Shown here: positions 49,107 to 64,000 of the stretch, one piece after another | How positions within the stretch are numbered: position 1 is the first letter of the stretch | How the letters are laid out: every line of letters begins with the position of its first letter | Assembly: GCA_013044035.1 (NCBI GenBank) | Contig: JABEVE010000004.1 | Location: 71,588 to 135,587, forward strand | Direction: 5' to 3' | Length of the DNA stretch: 64,000 bases | DNA from: Burkholderiales bacterium | GTDB lineage: Bacteria > Pseudomonadota > Gammaproteobacteria > Burkholderiales > Burkholderiaceae_C | Made by a program: the position numbers and the translations under genes | The notes under the pieces: model-generated | Database searches by the model: none | The model's input: the letters and a program-made list of their open reading frames with translations, nothing else | Told to the model about the DNA's origin: nothing

Positions 49107-49997
49107 TCAGGTGTCTGCCCAGGCGCGCTGCATCCAGCCGCGCAAGCGCGCCGCAAACTGGTTCAGCGCCAGTCCTGTCAGCACCAGCACCCCGGCGACG
49201 AGCTTCCAGGGCTGCATGCCTTCATGCAGCACCAGCGAGCCCGACACCATGCCGGCCACGGGAACGAGCAAGGCAAACGGTGCGACCTGCGAAGCCGGAT
49301 ACCGCCGCATCAACATCGACCAGATGCCGAAGCCGAACAACGTGTTCGGGTAGGACTGGAACAACACCGTGATCCACGACATGGTGTTCATCGCCAGCAG
49401 CGCCGCCCACATCACATGTGGCCCCTCCACCAGAGCCGAAATGACAAACAACGGCGGCACCGCAACCAGGCTGCCCCAAACCACCAGCGACATCGGGTTC
49501 ACCACCTTCATGCGCTTGGTCAGCACATTTGCCACGGCCCACGAGCAAGCAGCGCCCACTACCAGCAGCAGTCCGATGAAGGTGGACGGTGTGTCCAGAT
49601 GCCAGGCCACCACCCCCATGCCCAGCAGCGCAATACCTGCGCCGGACAACTGCGTGAAGCGTGCATGCTCGCCCAGCAGCCACCACGCCAGCCCGATGGT
49701 GAAAAACGCCTGCAATTGAATGACCAGCGACGACAACCCAGCCGGCATGCCCAGTTTCATGCCCACGAACAACAAGCCGAATTGCACCGCAAACTGCGCC
49801 AGCCCCCAACTGACCAACAACTGCCACGGCACGGTCGGGCGAGCAACGAAAAACACCAAGGGCAGCGCGGCGAAGGTGAAACGCAGTGTGGTGAAAAACA
49901 ACGGCGGCATGCCCTGCAGCCCGAGCTTGATTACCACGAAGTTAAAGCCCCAGATCGTGACCGTGAGCAGGGCGAGAAGGATATGGCGCAGGCGCAT
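49107..49997 (-). CDS. EamA/DMT family transporter
   Basis: ILLALLTVTIWGFNFVVIKLGLQGMPPLFFTTLRFTFAALPLVFF; two EamA repeats. Confidence 0.9.
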   Translation of the reverse strand: MRLRHILLALLTVTIWGFNFVVIKLGLQGMPPLFFTTLRFTFAALPLVFFVARPTVPWQLLVSWGLAQFAVQFGLLFVGMKLGMPAGLSSLVIQLQAFFTIGLAWWLLGEHARFTQLSGAGIALLGMGVVAWHLDTPSTFIGLLLVVGAACSWAVANVLTKRMKVVNPMSLVVWGSLVAVPPLFVISALVEGPHVMWAALLAMNTMSWITVLFQSYPNTLFGFGIWSMLMRRYPASQVAPFALLVPVAGMVSGSLVLHEGMQPWKLVAGVLVLTGLALNQFAARLRGWMQRAWADT

Positions 49998-50196
49998 GGG
50001 AAAGGATTGAGAAAATGGGGATAACCATCGTAGTCCGAGGCACTGCTGCACGAACGCGCTGCGTGAGACAGAGGCCTTCGCAGGTTCGACAAGGTTTGCC
50101 GACCTGGTCCAACGTCAACAAAAGAGTGAGGTCGAGGCCGATTGCCCGGCAGTCGCTGAGATCGATTGGCAGAGACGCCAACCGAGCTGCCGAGCG

Positions 50197-51054
50197 TTAT
50201 CTCTCGACTTCAAGCCGGTCGAGATCCGCGAGCGTGAAACCGGCTTCCAGACGCGCCTCGCGGTTGAACGGCGGCTTCATGCGCGGTGCACCGAAGCGGG
50301 CGGCGAGTTCGTCATGTGCGGTGATCGGGTCGAGGTTCGCGCGCTCGCAAGCCCAGTGGTACCAGCGGTTGCCGATGGCGACATGGCCGATCTCGTCGGC
50401 CAGGATGCGGTCGAGAATCGCCGCGCCGCGTTGATCGCCAGCGGCAGCGAGCTTGGCGCGGATGCCGGGGTTCACGTCCAGTCCGCGCGCCTCCAGGGTG
50501 CGGGGCACCAGAGCCATGCGGGCGAGGAGATCGAAGGCGGTTTTTTCCGCCATATCCCACAGGCCGTTGTGGGCGGGAAAGTCGCCGTACTCGTGGCCGA
50601 TGCTGTGCAGGTGCTCGCGCAGCAGGGTGAAATGTTCGGCTTCTTCGGCGGCCACGAGCAGCCAGTCACGGTAGTAGTCTTGCGGCAAATGGGCGAAACG
50701 CCACGCCGCATCAAGCGCGAGATTGATGGCATTGAACTCGATGTGAGTGATGGCGTGGAGCAGCGTGGCGCGGCCCGGCAGATGGCTGGCGTTGCGCCGG
50801 GGCATTTGCTGCGCAGGCATCAACTCCGGACGGGCCGGTCGGCCGGGGAGGGCACTGTCCGGCGGGGGCTGCAGGACCGCAGACGGGTCCAACGCCAAAC
50901 GCCCGGCTTGCAAGTCATCACGCAAGGCGAGCACCCAGGAGACCTTGCGCGTCGGGTCAGACTCCATCAGCGCAGCAAGGGCGCCACCGCGGGCGCAACC
51001 GGTGCTCGTGGCCTGGGCGTGCGTCACGTTCACGGATGGTGCCGTGTTGCTCAC
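50197..51054 (-). CDS. DUF455 family ferritin-like protein
   Basis: LLHAITHIEFNAINLALDAAWRF…DWLLVAAEEAEHFTLLREHLHSIGHEYGDFPAHNGLWDMAEKTAFDLLARMALVPRTLEARGLDVNP. Confidence 0.9.
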   Translation of the reverse strand: MSNTAPSVNVTHAQATSTGCARGGALAALMESDPTRKVSWVLALRDDLQAGRLALDPSAVLQPPPDSALPGRPARPELMPAQQMPRRNASHLPGRATLLHAITHIEFNAINLALDAAWRFAHLPQDYYRDWLLVAAEEAEHFTLLREHLHSIGHEYGDFPAHNGLWDMAEKTAFDLLARMALVPRTLEARGLDVNPGIRAKLAAAGDQRGAAILDRILADEIGHVAIGNRWYHWACERANLDPITAHDELAARFGAPRMKPPFNREARLEAGFTLADLDRLEVER

Positions 51055-51956
51055 TGGGTTTTCTTCAGCACCGTCATGGCTGAGGCAATGAGCCCTGCGG
51101 CCTGGCTCATGTCATTGGGAACGATGAGGGTGGTGCTGGCCTTGGCGACGTTGGCGTATGCATCCAAACCTTGTTGTGCCACCTTGAGCTGCACGGCTTC
51201 GATGCCACCGGGTTTGCCGATGGCGGCGGCCACTACTTCCAGCGCGTGGGCGGTGGCGTTGGCCACAGCTTCGATGGCGGCCGCTTCACCCTGGGCGCGG
51301 TTGATGGCGGCCTGGCGTTCCCCCTCGGAACGTTCGATGAAGGCCTGGCGCTCGCCCTCGGCCTGATTGATCTGCTGCTGCCGCGCGCCTTCGGAGGTGG
51401 CGATGACGGCACGCTTTTCACGTTCGGCGGTGATTTGGCGCTGCATTGCGTGCAGGATTTCACCCGGCGGCGTCAGGTCCTTGATTTCGTAGCGCAGCAC
51501 CTTCACACCCCAGTTCATGGCGGCGTCGTCGAGCGCCGACACCACGCTGTGGTTGATGAAATCGCGTTCCTCAAAGGTCTTGTCGAGTTCGAGCTTGCCG
51601 ATGACCGATCGCAGCGTGGTCTGCGCCAGTTGCGAAATGGCCAGCACGTAGTTGGACGAGCCGTAGCTGGCACGCATGGGGTCGGTCACTTGGAAATAGA
51701 GAATGCCATCGACCGTGAGTTGGGTGTTGTCACGGGTGATGCAGATCTGGCTGGCGATGTCCAGCGGCACTTCTTTTTGCATGTGTTTGTAGGCGACGCG
51801 GTCGATGAAGGGGACGATGAAGCTCAGACCCGGCGCCAGGGTGCGGTCGTATTTCCCCAGGCGCTCCACCACCCAGGCATGCTGTTGCGGCACCACCTTC
51901 ACGCCCCGCGAAACGATGATGATGGCGATGATGACCAGGATGATGGCCAGTTCCAT
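51051..51956 (-). CDS. SPFH/Band 7 (paraslipin/QmcA-like) protein
   Basis: VPQQHAWVVERLGKYDRTLAPGLSFIVPFIDRVAYKHMQKEVPLDIASQICITRDNTQLTVDGILYFQVTDPMRASYG. Confidence 0.94.
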   Translation of the reverse strand: MELAIILVIIAIIIVSRGVKVVPQQHAWVVERLGKYDRTLAPGLSFIVPFIDRVAYKHMQKEVPLDIASQICITRDNTQLTVDGILYFQVTDPMRASYGSSNYVLAISQLAQTTLRSVIGKLELDKTFEERDFINHSVVSALDDAAMNWGVKVLRYEIKDLTPPGEILHAMQRQITAEREKRAVIATSEGARQQQINQAEGERQAFIERSEGERQAAINRAQGEAAAIEAVANATAHALEVVAAAIGKPGGIEAVQLKVAQQGLDAYANVAKASTTLIVPNDMSQAAGLIASAMTVLKKTQ

Positions 51957-52066
51957 GGCAGCTCTCCAGTTGTTGGGCTATGGGAGCAGCGCGTTTGCCA
52001 GCGAGCTGCGAAAGTCGAAAGTCGGGCCCGAGGGCAATGTCGCGACGAGGGCGGCAAGATCCGAGA

Positions 52067-52543
52067 TCAGCCCGGATACGTGCCGGATTGTGCCTGCGCA
52101 GTGTTGGCACTGTCAGTCGACCGCGGTTCCAGCACCAGGGTATTGCCGTCCATGGCCTGGATGCGGTACTGCCCCGGCAGCGCTGCGCCATGGCCGCCAA
52201 AGCGGGCGGTCCAGTCGCTGCCGCGGTAGCGCACGCGGGCCTCGCCGTTGGCATCCCAACTGCCGACCTGCACGATGGAACCGATGTCGAGGTTGATGTC
52301 GCGATTGGCCTGTGGCGCCGTCTTGACGCGCCTGTTGCGCATGGTGTAAAGCACGGCGATCAAGCCGGCGCCAACCGTTGCGGCGGCCACCCATTGCCAT
52401 GTGGTGCCCAGGCCCAGATGCGCAGCCAGCGCACCGGCTGCGGCGCCAACGGCCAGCATCAGCAGGTAGAAACTGCCGCTGGCGAGTTCCAGCGCCACCA
52501 GCACGGCGGCAATGATCCACCATTGAACGGGGGTACTCATCAT
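52067..52543 (-). CDS. NfeD family protein
   Basis: WWIIAAVLVALELASGSFYLLMLAVGAAAGALAAHLG…GEARVRYRGSDWTARF; upstream of the SPFH gene. Confidence 0.9.
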   Translation of the reverse strand: MMSTPVQWWIIAAVLVALELASGSFYLLMLAVGAAAGALAAHLGLGTTWQWVAAATVGAGLIAVLYTMRNRRVKTAPQANRDINLDIGSIVQVGSWDANGEARVRYRGSDWTARFGGHGAALPGQYRIQAMDGNTLVLEPRSTDSANTAQAQSGTYPG

Positions 52544-52560
52544 GATGGTCTCCCGAGATT

Positions 52561-52589
52561 TTGACTTGTGTTCATAGGATTTTTCTACA
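52561..52589 (+). promoter_or_regulatory. Candidate sigma70-type promoter for the decarboxylase gene
   Basis: TTGACT-N17-TCTACA upstream of ATG 52638. Confidence 0.4.
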
Positions 52590-52637
52590 CTTCGCGCTTC
52601 ACTTGGGGCGTAAGCCTATCTTTCATCGGAGTCCATC

Positions 52638-54899
52638 ATGCGCTTTCGTTTCCCCATCGTCATCATCGACGAGGACTTCCGCTCCGAGAACAACTCGGGT
52701 CTGGGCATTCGTGCACTGGCACAGGCCATCGAGGCCGAGGGTGTCGAAGTGCTGGGCGTGACCAGTTTTGGTGATCTCTCCAGCTTTGCTCAACAGCAGT
52801 CACGCGCCAGCGCCTTCATCCTGTCCATCGACGATGAGGAGTTCGCCTCGGCCGAGGTGAATGCCGAAGCCCCGGTGCTGCAGACCCTGCGCAAATTCAT
52901 CGAGGAAATTCGCTTCCGCAACGCCGAAATTCCCATCTATTTGTATGGTGAAACACGCACCTCGCGCCATATTCCGAATGGCATCCTGCGCGAACTGCAT
53001 GGTTTCATCCACATGTTCGAGGACACGCCAGAGTTCGTCGCGCGCCACATCATTCGCGAATCCAGGGCCTATCTGGATTCGCTGGCGCCGCCGTTTTTCC
53101 GTGCCCTGGTCGGCTACGCGGCCGATGGTTCCTACTCCTGGCATTGCCCCGGCCATTCCGGCGGCGTGGCTTTCCTGAAAAGTCCGGTGGGGCAGATGTT
53201 CCACCAGTTCTTCGGTGAAAACCTGTTGCGCGCCGATGTCTGCAACTCGGTGGATGAACTCGGCCAGTTGCTCGATCACACCGGTCCTGTCGCTGCTTCG
53301 GAACGCAATGCCGCGCGTATTTTCCACGCCGATCATCTGTTCTTCGTCACCAACGGCACCTCCACCTCGAACAAGATGGTGTGGCATTCCACCGTGGCGC
53401 CCGGCGATGTGGTGGTGGTGGACCGCAACTGCCACAAGAGCGTGCTGCACGCCATCATCATGACGGGCGCGCTGCCGGTTTTCCTCACGCCGACGCGCAA
53501 CCATTACGGCATCATCGGCCCGATTCCGAAGGACGAATTCAAGCCCGAGAACATCGCGCGCAAGATTGCCGCCAACCCGCTGACGGCGCATCTGTCAGGC
53601 AAGGTCAAACCGCGGGTGCTGACCATCACGCAGTCGACCTACGATGGTGTGATCTACAACGTCGACACCATCAAGCAGATGCTCGATGGCTACATCGACA
53701 CCCTGCATTTCGACGAGGCCTGGCTGCCGCACGCCACATTCCATCCGTTCTACACCGGCATGCACGCCATCGGTTTCGGCCGGCGGCGCACCAAAGAGGC
53801 CATGGTGTTCTCCACCCAGTCCACGCACAAACTTCTGGCGGGGCTGAGCCAGGCATCGCAAATTCTGGTGCAGGACTCCGAGACCCGCAGCCTGGATCGC
53901 CCGCGTTTCAACGAGGCCTACCTGATGCACAGCTCGACCTCGCCGCAATATGCCATCATCGCCTCGTGCGACGTGGCCGCGGCGATGATGGAGCCGCCGG
54001 GCGGCACAGCGCTGGTGGAGGAGAGCATTCTGGAGGCGCTGAACTTCCGCCGCGCCATGCGCAAGGTCGACGAGGAGTTCGGCCACGACTGGTGGTTCAA
54101 GGTCTGGGGGCCCGACGAATTGGCGCCGGAAGACATCGGCGCGCGCGAAGACTGGTTGCTCGGGCCGCAGGCCCAGTGGCATGGCTTTGGCGAACTGGCG
54201 CCGGGCTTCAACATGCTCGACCCGATCAAGGCGACTGTCATCACCCCTGGCCTCGACCTGCACGGCAGCTTCAGCGAAACCGGCATCCCGGCTGCCATCG
54301 TCACCAAATTCCTCGCCGAACACGGGGTCATCGTGGAGAAGACAGGGCTCTACAGCTTTTTCATCATGTTCACGATCGGCATCACCAAGGGTCGCTGGAA
54401 CACTCTGGTGACGGCACTGCAACAGTTCAAGGACGACTACGACCGCAACCAGCCGTTGTGGCGCATCCTGCCGGAATTCGTCGCCAAGTATCCGGTCTAC
54501 GAACGCGTGGGCTTGCGGGAGTTGTGTCAGCGCATCCACACCGCCTACCAGGCCAGCGACGTCGCTCGGCTAACCACCGAGATGTACCTGTCTGACCTGC
54601 AGCCTGCCATGACGCCCACCGAGGCTTATGCCAGGATGGCACACCGCGATATCGAACGCGTGGGGATTGACGATCTGGAAGGGCGGATCACTACGGCCCT
54701 GCTCACACCCTACCCACCAGGCATTCCACTGCTGATCCCAGGCGAGCGCTTTAACCGCAAGATCGTGCAATACCTGCAGTTCGCACGCGATTTCAACCGT
54801 CAGTTCCCGGGCTTCGCCACCGACATCCACGGTCTGGTGGAGGAAGACGGGCCGAGCGGCAAGCGCTATTGCATCGACTGCGTGCGGGGAAGCGCGTAA
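52638..54899 (+). CDS. Arg/Lys/Orn decarboxylase (PLP fold I, long form with N-terminal wing domain)
   Basis: YSWHCPGHSGGVAFLKSPVG…THLDEAW-type region LHFDEAWLPHATFHPFY, STQSTHKLLAGLSQASQI, 753 aa. Confidence 0.93.
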   Translation: MRFRFPIVIIDEDFRSENNSGLGIRALAQAIEAEGVEVLGVTSFGDLSSFAQQQSRASAFILSIDDEEFASAEVNAEAPVLQTLRKFIEEIRFRNAEIPIYLYGETRTSRHIPNGILRELHGFIHMFEDTPEFVARHIIRESRAYLDSLAPPFFRALVGYAADGSYSWHCPGHSGGVAFLKSPVGQMFHQFFGENLLRADVCNSVDELGQLLDHTGPVAASERNAARIFHADHLFFVTNGTSTSNKMVWHSTVAPGDVVVVDRNCHKSVLHAIIMTGALPVFLTPTRNHYGIIGPIPKDEFKPENIARKIAANPLTAHLSGKVKPRVLTITQSTYDGVIYNVDTIKQMLDGYIDTLHFDEAWLPHATFHPFYTGMHAIGFGRRRTKEAMVFSTQSTHKLLAGLSQASQILVQDSETRSLDRPRFNEAYLMHSSTSPQYAIIASCDVAAAMMEPPGGTALVEESILEALNFRRAMRKVDEEFGHDWWFKVWGPDELAPEDIGAREDWLLGPQAQWHGFGELAPGFNMLDPIKATVITPGLDLHGSFSETGIPAAIVTKFLAEHGVIVEKTGLYSFFIMFTIGITKGRWNTLVTALQQFKDDYDRNQPLWRILPEFVAKYPVYERVGLRELCQRIHTAYQASDVARLTTEMYLSDLQPAMTPTEAYARMAHRDIERVGIDDLEGRITTALLTPYPPGIPLLIPGERFNRKIVQYLQFARDFNRQFPGFATDIHGLVEEDGPSGKRYCIDCVRGSA

Positions 54900-54936
54900 G
54901 CGGGTCTCCACGCGTGTCGCAAAAACATGGGGATGC

Positions 54937-55194
54937 TCAGCGCTGTTGCTGCTGGTACTGCTGCCGCAGCCGTTGTTGTTCCTCGGGCGGCAGTCTCTGG
55001 TAGCGCTGCTGCTCCTGCAGGATGCGCTGGCGGCGCTCGGGTGGCAGGCGCTCCCATTGCTGCATGCGCTGGTTCCATTGCGGCCCGCGCTCCTCACCCT
55101 GGCGCTCCCTGTTCGCCATGGCTGGCGCAGCGGCGGCCAACCCGATCAACGCCAGGGCGAACCCGAGGAGGCGACGCGTGAATCGCGCTTGCAT
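54937..55194 (-). CDS. Small secreted Gln/Arg-rich protein (DUF3106-like)
   Basis: MQARFTRRLLGFALALIGLAAAAPAMA signal peptide; NQRMQQWERLPPERRQRILQEQQRYQRLPPEEQQRLRQQYQQQQR. Confidence 0.75.
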   Translation of the reverse strand: MQARFTRRLLGFALALIGLAAAAPAMANRERQGEERGPQWNQRMQQWERLPPERRQRILQEQQRYQRLPPEEQQRLRQQYQQQQR

Positions 55195-55207
55195 GGTGCT
55201 CCCCGAG

Positions 55208-55654
55208 TCAGGCGGGATTGGCATGGCGCGCATCCTGCATGGCCTGGGGATGGGCAGCCAGCCACTCATAGAAATCCATATGCTGCACGGCGTCGGCAGT
55301 TTGTGCGTTCAGCATGACGGGCTGCAAGGGCGTTTGCGTGTGGCTGGACAGCAGCGGCAGCGCAGCCAGCGTGAAGACCGCCAGAGACGCGGTGACGAAG
55401 CCCGCCGCCATCACCCGCGGCCAGCGCAAGTGCCGTGCTGGCCTGGCCTGGGCGCGCCGCGCCGCCAACTGGGGCAAGGGCGCAAGCCCGGCTGCCAACC
55501 GCGCACCGAACTCAGCCTCGGCAGCCAGCGATTCGTTGGACCGCAAAGCCTCCTGCACGATACGCGACTGCTCGGCATCGAGCAGGCCAGCGCGCCAGCG
55601 GTCGATTTCGGCCGTTGTGATGGATGTGTTGGTGTTCATGGCGTCACCGTTCAC
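55208..55654 (-). CDS. Putative anti-sigma factor / single-TM protein
   Basis: Cytosolic N-terminus (ITTAEIDRWRAGLLDAEQSRIVQEAL…), one TM (VMAAGFVTASLAVFTLAALPLL); GTG start overlaps sigma gene stop (GTGA); ATG 55639 also possible. Confidence 0.7.
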   Translation of the reverse strand: MNGDAMNTNTSITTAEIDRWRAGLLDAEQSRIVQEALRSNESLAAEAEFGARLAAGLAPLPQLAARRAQARPARHLRWPRVMAAGFVTASLAVFTLAALPLLSSHTQTPLQPVMLNAQTADAVQHMDFYEWLAAHPQAMQDARHANPA

Positions 55655-56247
55655 GATGAAATTCCCCCAGTTAATGGATTATCACTCTGCAGCACATGGC
55701 GCAGGTGGGTCAGGGCGCGCAAGTGATGGGTTTTCACACTGCCCTCGCTCACGTGCATGGCCTTTGCCGTATCGGCAATCGACAGGCCTTCCATCTCACG
55801 CAACATGAACGCCTCGCGTTGGCGCGCGCTGAGTTTGCCGATGGCGTCGGCGATCCGTCCTGCAAGCTGCAGGTTGCCGAGTTGGTGATCTGGGCCCGGG
55901 CCTGGGTCGGCCAGGCTTTCCCAGGGTGCCGGTGCGCCTTCGTCCTCGTCGTCGCCGGCAAAGAAAAAATCGAACACTTTCTCGATTTTCTTGCGCCGGT
56001 GCCAGTCGGTGATGCGGTTGCGCAGAATGCTGTAGAACAGCGGCGCCCACTCCTCGGCAGGTTTGTTGCGGTAATTGCTCACCAGTTTGGCCAAACTGTC
56101 TTGCACCAGGTCGGCGGCCAAATGCGAATTGCCCGCGGTTTCCAGCAGCGCCAGACGCAGCGCGCGTGGACGTACCTCCAGACAGAAGCGGTCGAGAGCA
56201 GGATCCTGGCTCACGTCGTCAAGCGTAAGTGTGAATGCATGTGACAT
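55651..56247 (-). CDS. ECF-type RNA polymerase sigma factor
   Basis: Sigma-2 (AADLVQDSLAKLVSNYRN…FYSILRNRITDWHRRKK) and sigma-4 (LSARQREAFMLREMEGLSIADTAKAMHVSEGSVKTHHLRALTHLRHVL) regions. Confidence 0.92.
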   Translation of the reverse strand: MSHAFTLTLDDVSQDPALDRFCLEVRPRALRLALLETAGNSHLAADLVQDSLAKLVSNYRNKPAEEWAPLFYSILRNRITDWHRRKKIEKVFDFFFAGDDEDEGAPAPWESLADPGPGPDHQLGNLQLAGRIADAIGKLSARQREAFMLREMEGLSIADTAKAMHVSEGSVKTHHLRALTHLRHVLQSDNPLTGGISS

Positions 56248-56425
56248 AGCATAGTGCGCAGTGGCGGCGGGCAATTCAACGCAGTTTCCTCGCTGCAACA
56301 ACGCGAAACGGGCGGCTTTTCAGGACAGCATCAGCAAGTTTTTTTGTAACAGTTTTCCGGCGCCGGATCGAAACCCCTCGCTTGCCCGCCCTCCCTAGAA
56401 TGGGCATTCACTCTGACCTGCCACC

Positions 56426-57613
56426 GTGAATCCCCTGCTCAGCCGACTTCAGCCCTATCCGTTCGAAAAACTGCGTGCTTTGACGGCGGGCGTGCGCCCC
56501 AACCCCGCCTACACAGCCATCAGTCTCGGTATCGGCGAGCCTCGGCATCCAACACCAGACCTCATCAAACGCGCCCTGATCAATCACCTGGACGGCCTAT
56601 CCCACTATCCGCCGACAGCCGGTAGTGTGGAATTGCGCCAGGTTTGCGCGGCCTGGGCCGGCCGGAGATACGGCGTGACGCTGGACGCGGTGACACAGGT
56701 GCTTCCGGTGAACGGTTCGCGTGAGGCGCTGTTTGCCTTGGCACAGGTCGTGGTGGATCCAACGCGGGCGCATGCCACGGTGGTCAGCCCCAACCCCTTC
56801 TATCAAATTTACGAGGGCGCGGCCCTGCTGGCCGGAGCACAATGCCATTTCGCCCCGGTCGACACAGCGCGCAATTTCGCCGTGGACTGGGAGGCCGTGC
56901 CCGAGCACGTCTGGCAGCGCACGCAATTGCTGTATGTCTGCTCTCCCGGCAACCCGACAGGGGCCGTGATGCCGCTTGCGGAGTGGGCGCGGTTGTTCGA
57001 ACTCTCCGACCGCCACGGCTTCGTCATCGCCAGCGACGAGTGCTACTCCGAGATCTGGTTCGGCGACGCGCCGCCGCTGGGCGGTCTGGAGGCGGCAGTG
57101 CAACTGGGCCGTGGCGATTTTCGGCGCCTCGTGATGTTCACCTCGCTATCCAAGCGCTCCAACGTGCCTGGGCTGCGCTCGGGTTTCGTCGCCGGCGATG
57201 CGGACGTTCTCAAGGCCTTTCTGCAATACCGTACCTACCACGGCAGCGCCATGGGGCCGGCGGTGCAGGCGGCCAGCATCGCCGCATGGAATGACGAGGC
57301 GCATGTGCAGGCTAACCAATCCTTGTATCGCGACAAGTTCGCCCGTGTTTTACCCATCCTGCAATCAGCGCTGGATGTGCGCCAACCTGACGCCGGTTTC
57401 TACCTGTGGGCCAAGACGCCGAACGATGATGTCGCATTCGCGAGCGGCTTGCTCGAAAACTACAATTGCATGGTTTTGCCCGGCAGTCTTCTGGCTCGCG
57501 AACAGGGCGGCCACAATCCAGGCCGAGGCCGCATCCGTCTGGCCCTGGTGGCCGAAGCCGACGCCTGCGTCGAAGCCGCCGAGCGGGTCGTCGCCCATGC
57601 ACGCAGTCTTTGA
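56426..57613 (+). CDS. dapC: N-succinyldiaminopimelate aminotransferase
   Basis: PLP aminotransferase class I; VMFTSLSKRSNVPGLRSGFVAGD; immediately upstream of dapD. Confidence 0.92.
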   Translation: MNPLLSRLQPYPFEKLRALTAGVRPNPAYTAISLGIGEPRHPTPDLIKRALINHLDGLSHYPPTAGSVELRQVCAAWAGRRYGVTLDAVTQVLPVNGSREALFALAQVVVDPTRAHATVVSPNPFYQIYEGAALLAGAQCHFAPVDTARNFAVDWEAVPEHVWQRTQLLYVCSPGNPTGAVMPLAEWARLFELSDRHGFVIASDECYSEIWFGDAPPLGGLEAAVQLGRGDFRRLVMFTSLSKRSNVPGLRSGFVAGDADVLKAFLQYRTYHGSAMGPAVQAASIAAWNDEAHVQANQSLYRDKFARVLPILQSALDVRQPDAGFYLWAKTPNDDVAFASGLLENYNCMVLPGSLLAREQGGHNPGRGRIRLALVAEADACVEAAERVVAHARSL

Positions 57614-57652
57614 GTTTCAGTTCGACGCAGACCAGCCCAAGCCTTCCACACC

Positions 57653-58474
57653 ATGACCACTCAACTCCAGACCGTTATTGACCAGGCATGGGACAACCGT
57701 GCCCAACTGAACCCAGCCACAGCTCCTGCAGAACTGCGCCAGACGGTCGAGCATGTGCTCGACGAACTGAACGCAGGGCGTCTGCGCGTTGCCCAGAAGG
57801 TGGAGGGTGAATGGGTGACGCATCAATGGTTGAAAAAGGCTGTGCTGTTGAGTTTTCGCCTCACCGACAACGCCATGATGCGGGCTGGCGATCTGCATTT
57901 TTTCGACAAAGTGCAAACCAAGTTCAGCCGCCTGGGTGAAGAGGAGATGCGCGAAACCGGTGTGCGCGTGGTACCGCCCGCCGTGGCGCGGCACGGCAGT
58001 TATCTGGCGCCCGGAGTGGTGTTGATGCCGTCTTACGTCAACATCGGTGCCTATGTGGACAGCGGCACCATGGTCGATACCTGGTCCACGGTCGGCTCAT
58101 GCGCGCAAATCGGCAAGAACGTGCATCTTTCGGGCGGTGTCGGCATTGGCGGCGTGCTCGAACCGGTGCAGGCCAACCCCACCATCATCGGTGACAACTG
58201 TTTCATCGGCGCACGCTCGGAAGTGGTGGAGGGTGTCGTCGTTGAAGACAACTGCGTCATCTCCATGGGTGTGTACATCGGCAAGTCCACCAAGATCTAC
58301 GACCGTGCCACCGGCGAAGTCAGTTACGGCCGCATTCCCGAAGGCTCGGTCGTGGTGTCGGGCAATCTGCCGAGCGCCGACGGTAAATACAGCCTGTATT
58401 GCGCCGTCATCGTCAAGCGTGTGGATGCCCAGACTCGCGCTAAGACCGCCATCAACGAGTTGCTGCGCGACTGA
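57653..58474 (+). CDS. dapD: Tetrahydrodipicolinate N-succinyltransferase
   Basis: [66 protein letters not shown]. Confidence 0.97.
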   Translation: MTTQLQTVIDQAWDNRAQLNPATAPAELRQTVEHVLDELNAGRLRVAQKVEGEWVTHQWLKKAVLLSFRLTDNAMMRAGDLHFFDKVQTKFSRLGEEEMRETGVRVVPPAVARHGSYLAPGVVLMPSYVNIGAYVDSGTMVDTWSTVGSCAQIGKNVHLSGGVGIGGVLEPVQANPTIIGDNCFIGARSEVVEGVVVEDNCVISMGVYIGKSTKIYDRATGEVSYGRIPEGSVVVSGNLPSADGKYSLYCAVIVKRVDAQTRAKTAINELLRD

Positions 58475-58526
58475 ATCGCAGGGCCAACCCGGTGTTGGCG
58501 CGCACGACCAAGTTAGGGAGAACGAC

Positions 58527-63751
<5,225 letters not shown>

Positions 63752-63813
63752 GGTAAGCGGTGCATGCCGCAAACGTGGAGGCCCGATGCGTGCGCCGGCT
63801 GAAGCCGCAAACG

Positions 63814-64000
63814 TCACGAGGGCTTGCGTGCCGTACGCCACAACAGCCAGGCAAAGCTGCCTGCCGCCAAAGCCAGCCCGGTCGTGTTCCCCATCCAGAA
63901 ACCGGCTGCGCCTTGCAATGCAAGCGGGCTGAACCCCAGGGTGTTGAACGCCAGGACATAACCTCCGCCCAGACCCACCCCCCATAACGACAGGGCATAG
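63814..64000 (-). CDS. MATE family efflux transporter C-terminus, truncated by window end
   Basis: My translation of the minus strand (absent from the ORF track because no start lies inside the window): YALSLWGVGLGGGYVLAFNTLGFSPLALQGAAGFWMGNTTGLALAAGSFAWLLWRTARKPS*. Confidence 0.75.
   Translation of the reverse strand, partial: YALSLWGVGLGGGYVLAFNTLGFSPLALQGAAGFWMGNTTGLALAAGSFAWLLWRTARKPS

Noticed and set aside
53595-54539. 314-aa minus-strand ORF over the decarboxylase
   Set aside because: Shadow ORF of a clear PLP decarboxylase gene.
63766-63816. Direct repeat GCCGCAAACGT (two copies) at the ABC-F/MATE junction
   Set aside because: Short 11-bp repeat in a 60-bp gap; plausible by chance and with no associated element.

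Overview
This 64 kb, GC-rich, gene-dense window is probably chromosomal DNA of a betaproteobacterium. The Burkholderiales/Thiomonas-like flavour is inferred from gene content only. Most of it is core housekeeping: galU, valS, uvrD, rnr, nnr, aceA, smpB, ratA-rnfH, envZ/ompR, an MsbA-like ABC exporter, miaA, mutL, dedA, amiC, tsaE, queG, ogt, xerD, marC, dapC-dapD-pilU-dapE-prmB, an ABC-F ATPase, and one tRNA-Leu(CAG). Accessory content includes a heme-copper oxidase subunit I truncated by the left edge, a DMT permease with a His-rich tail, an arsRCB operon, a two-gene short-chain chromate transporter, a TRAP-TAXI transporter, an orphan ParA-like ATPase and a PAS-GGDEF protein. I saw no CRISPR array, prophage, transposase or obvious defence island. 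The items most worth a second look are: (1) a 1946-aa UvrA made of two complete UvrA units in one polypeptide, divergent from an orphan ParA-like ATPase; (2) an arsI/cadI-like gene in the ars operon broken by at least three frameshifts, with an intrinsic terminator between arsC and arsB and an ArsR-type operator abutting the arsR start codon; (3) AT-rich in-frame inserts in valS and tsaE, the latter carrying palindromes; (4) a degenerate 1.8 kb region next to the tRNA-Leu; (5) a 14-bp-stem hairpin holding the stop codons of two convergent genes; (6) a PilT/PilU-type ATPase embedded in the dap cluster. No searches were run. Family calls rest on motif recognition in the translated ORFs.
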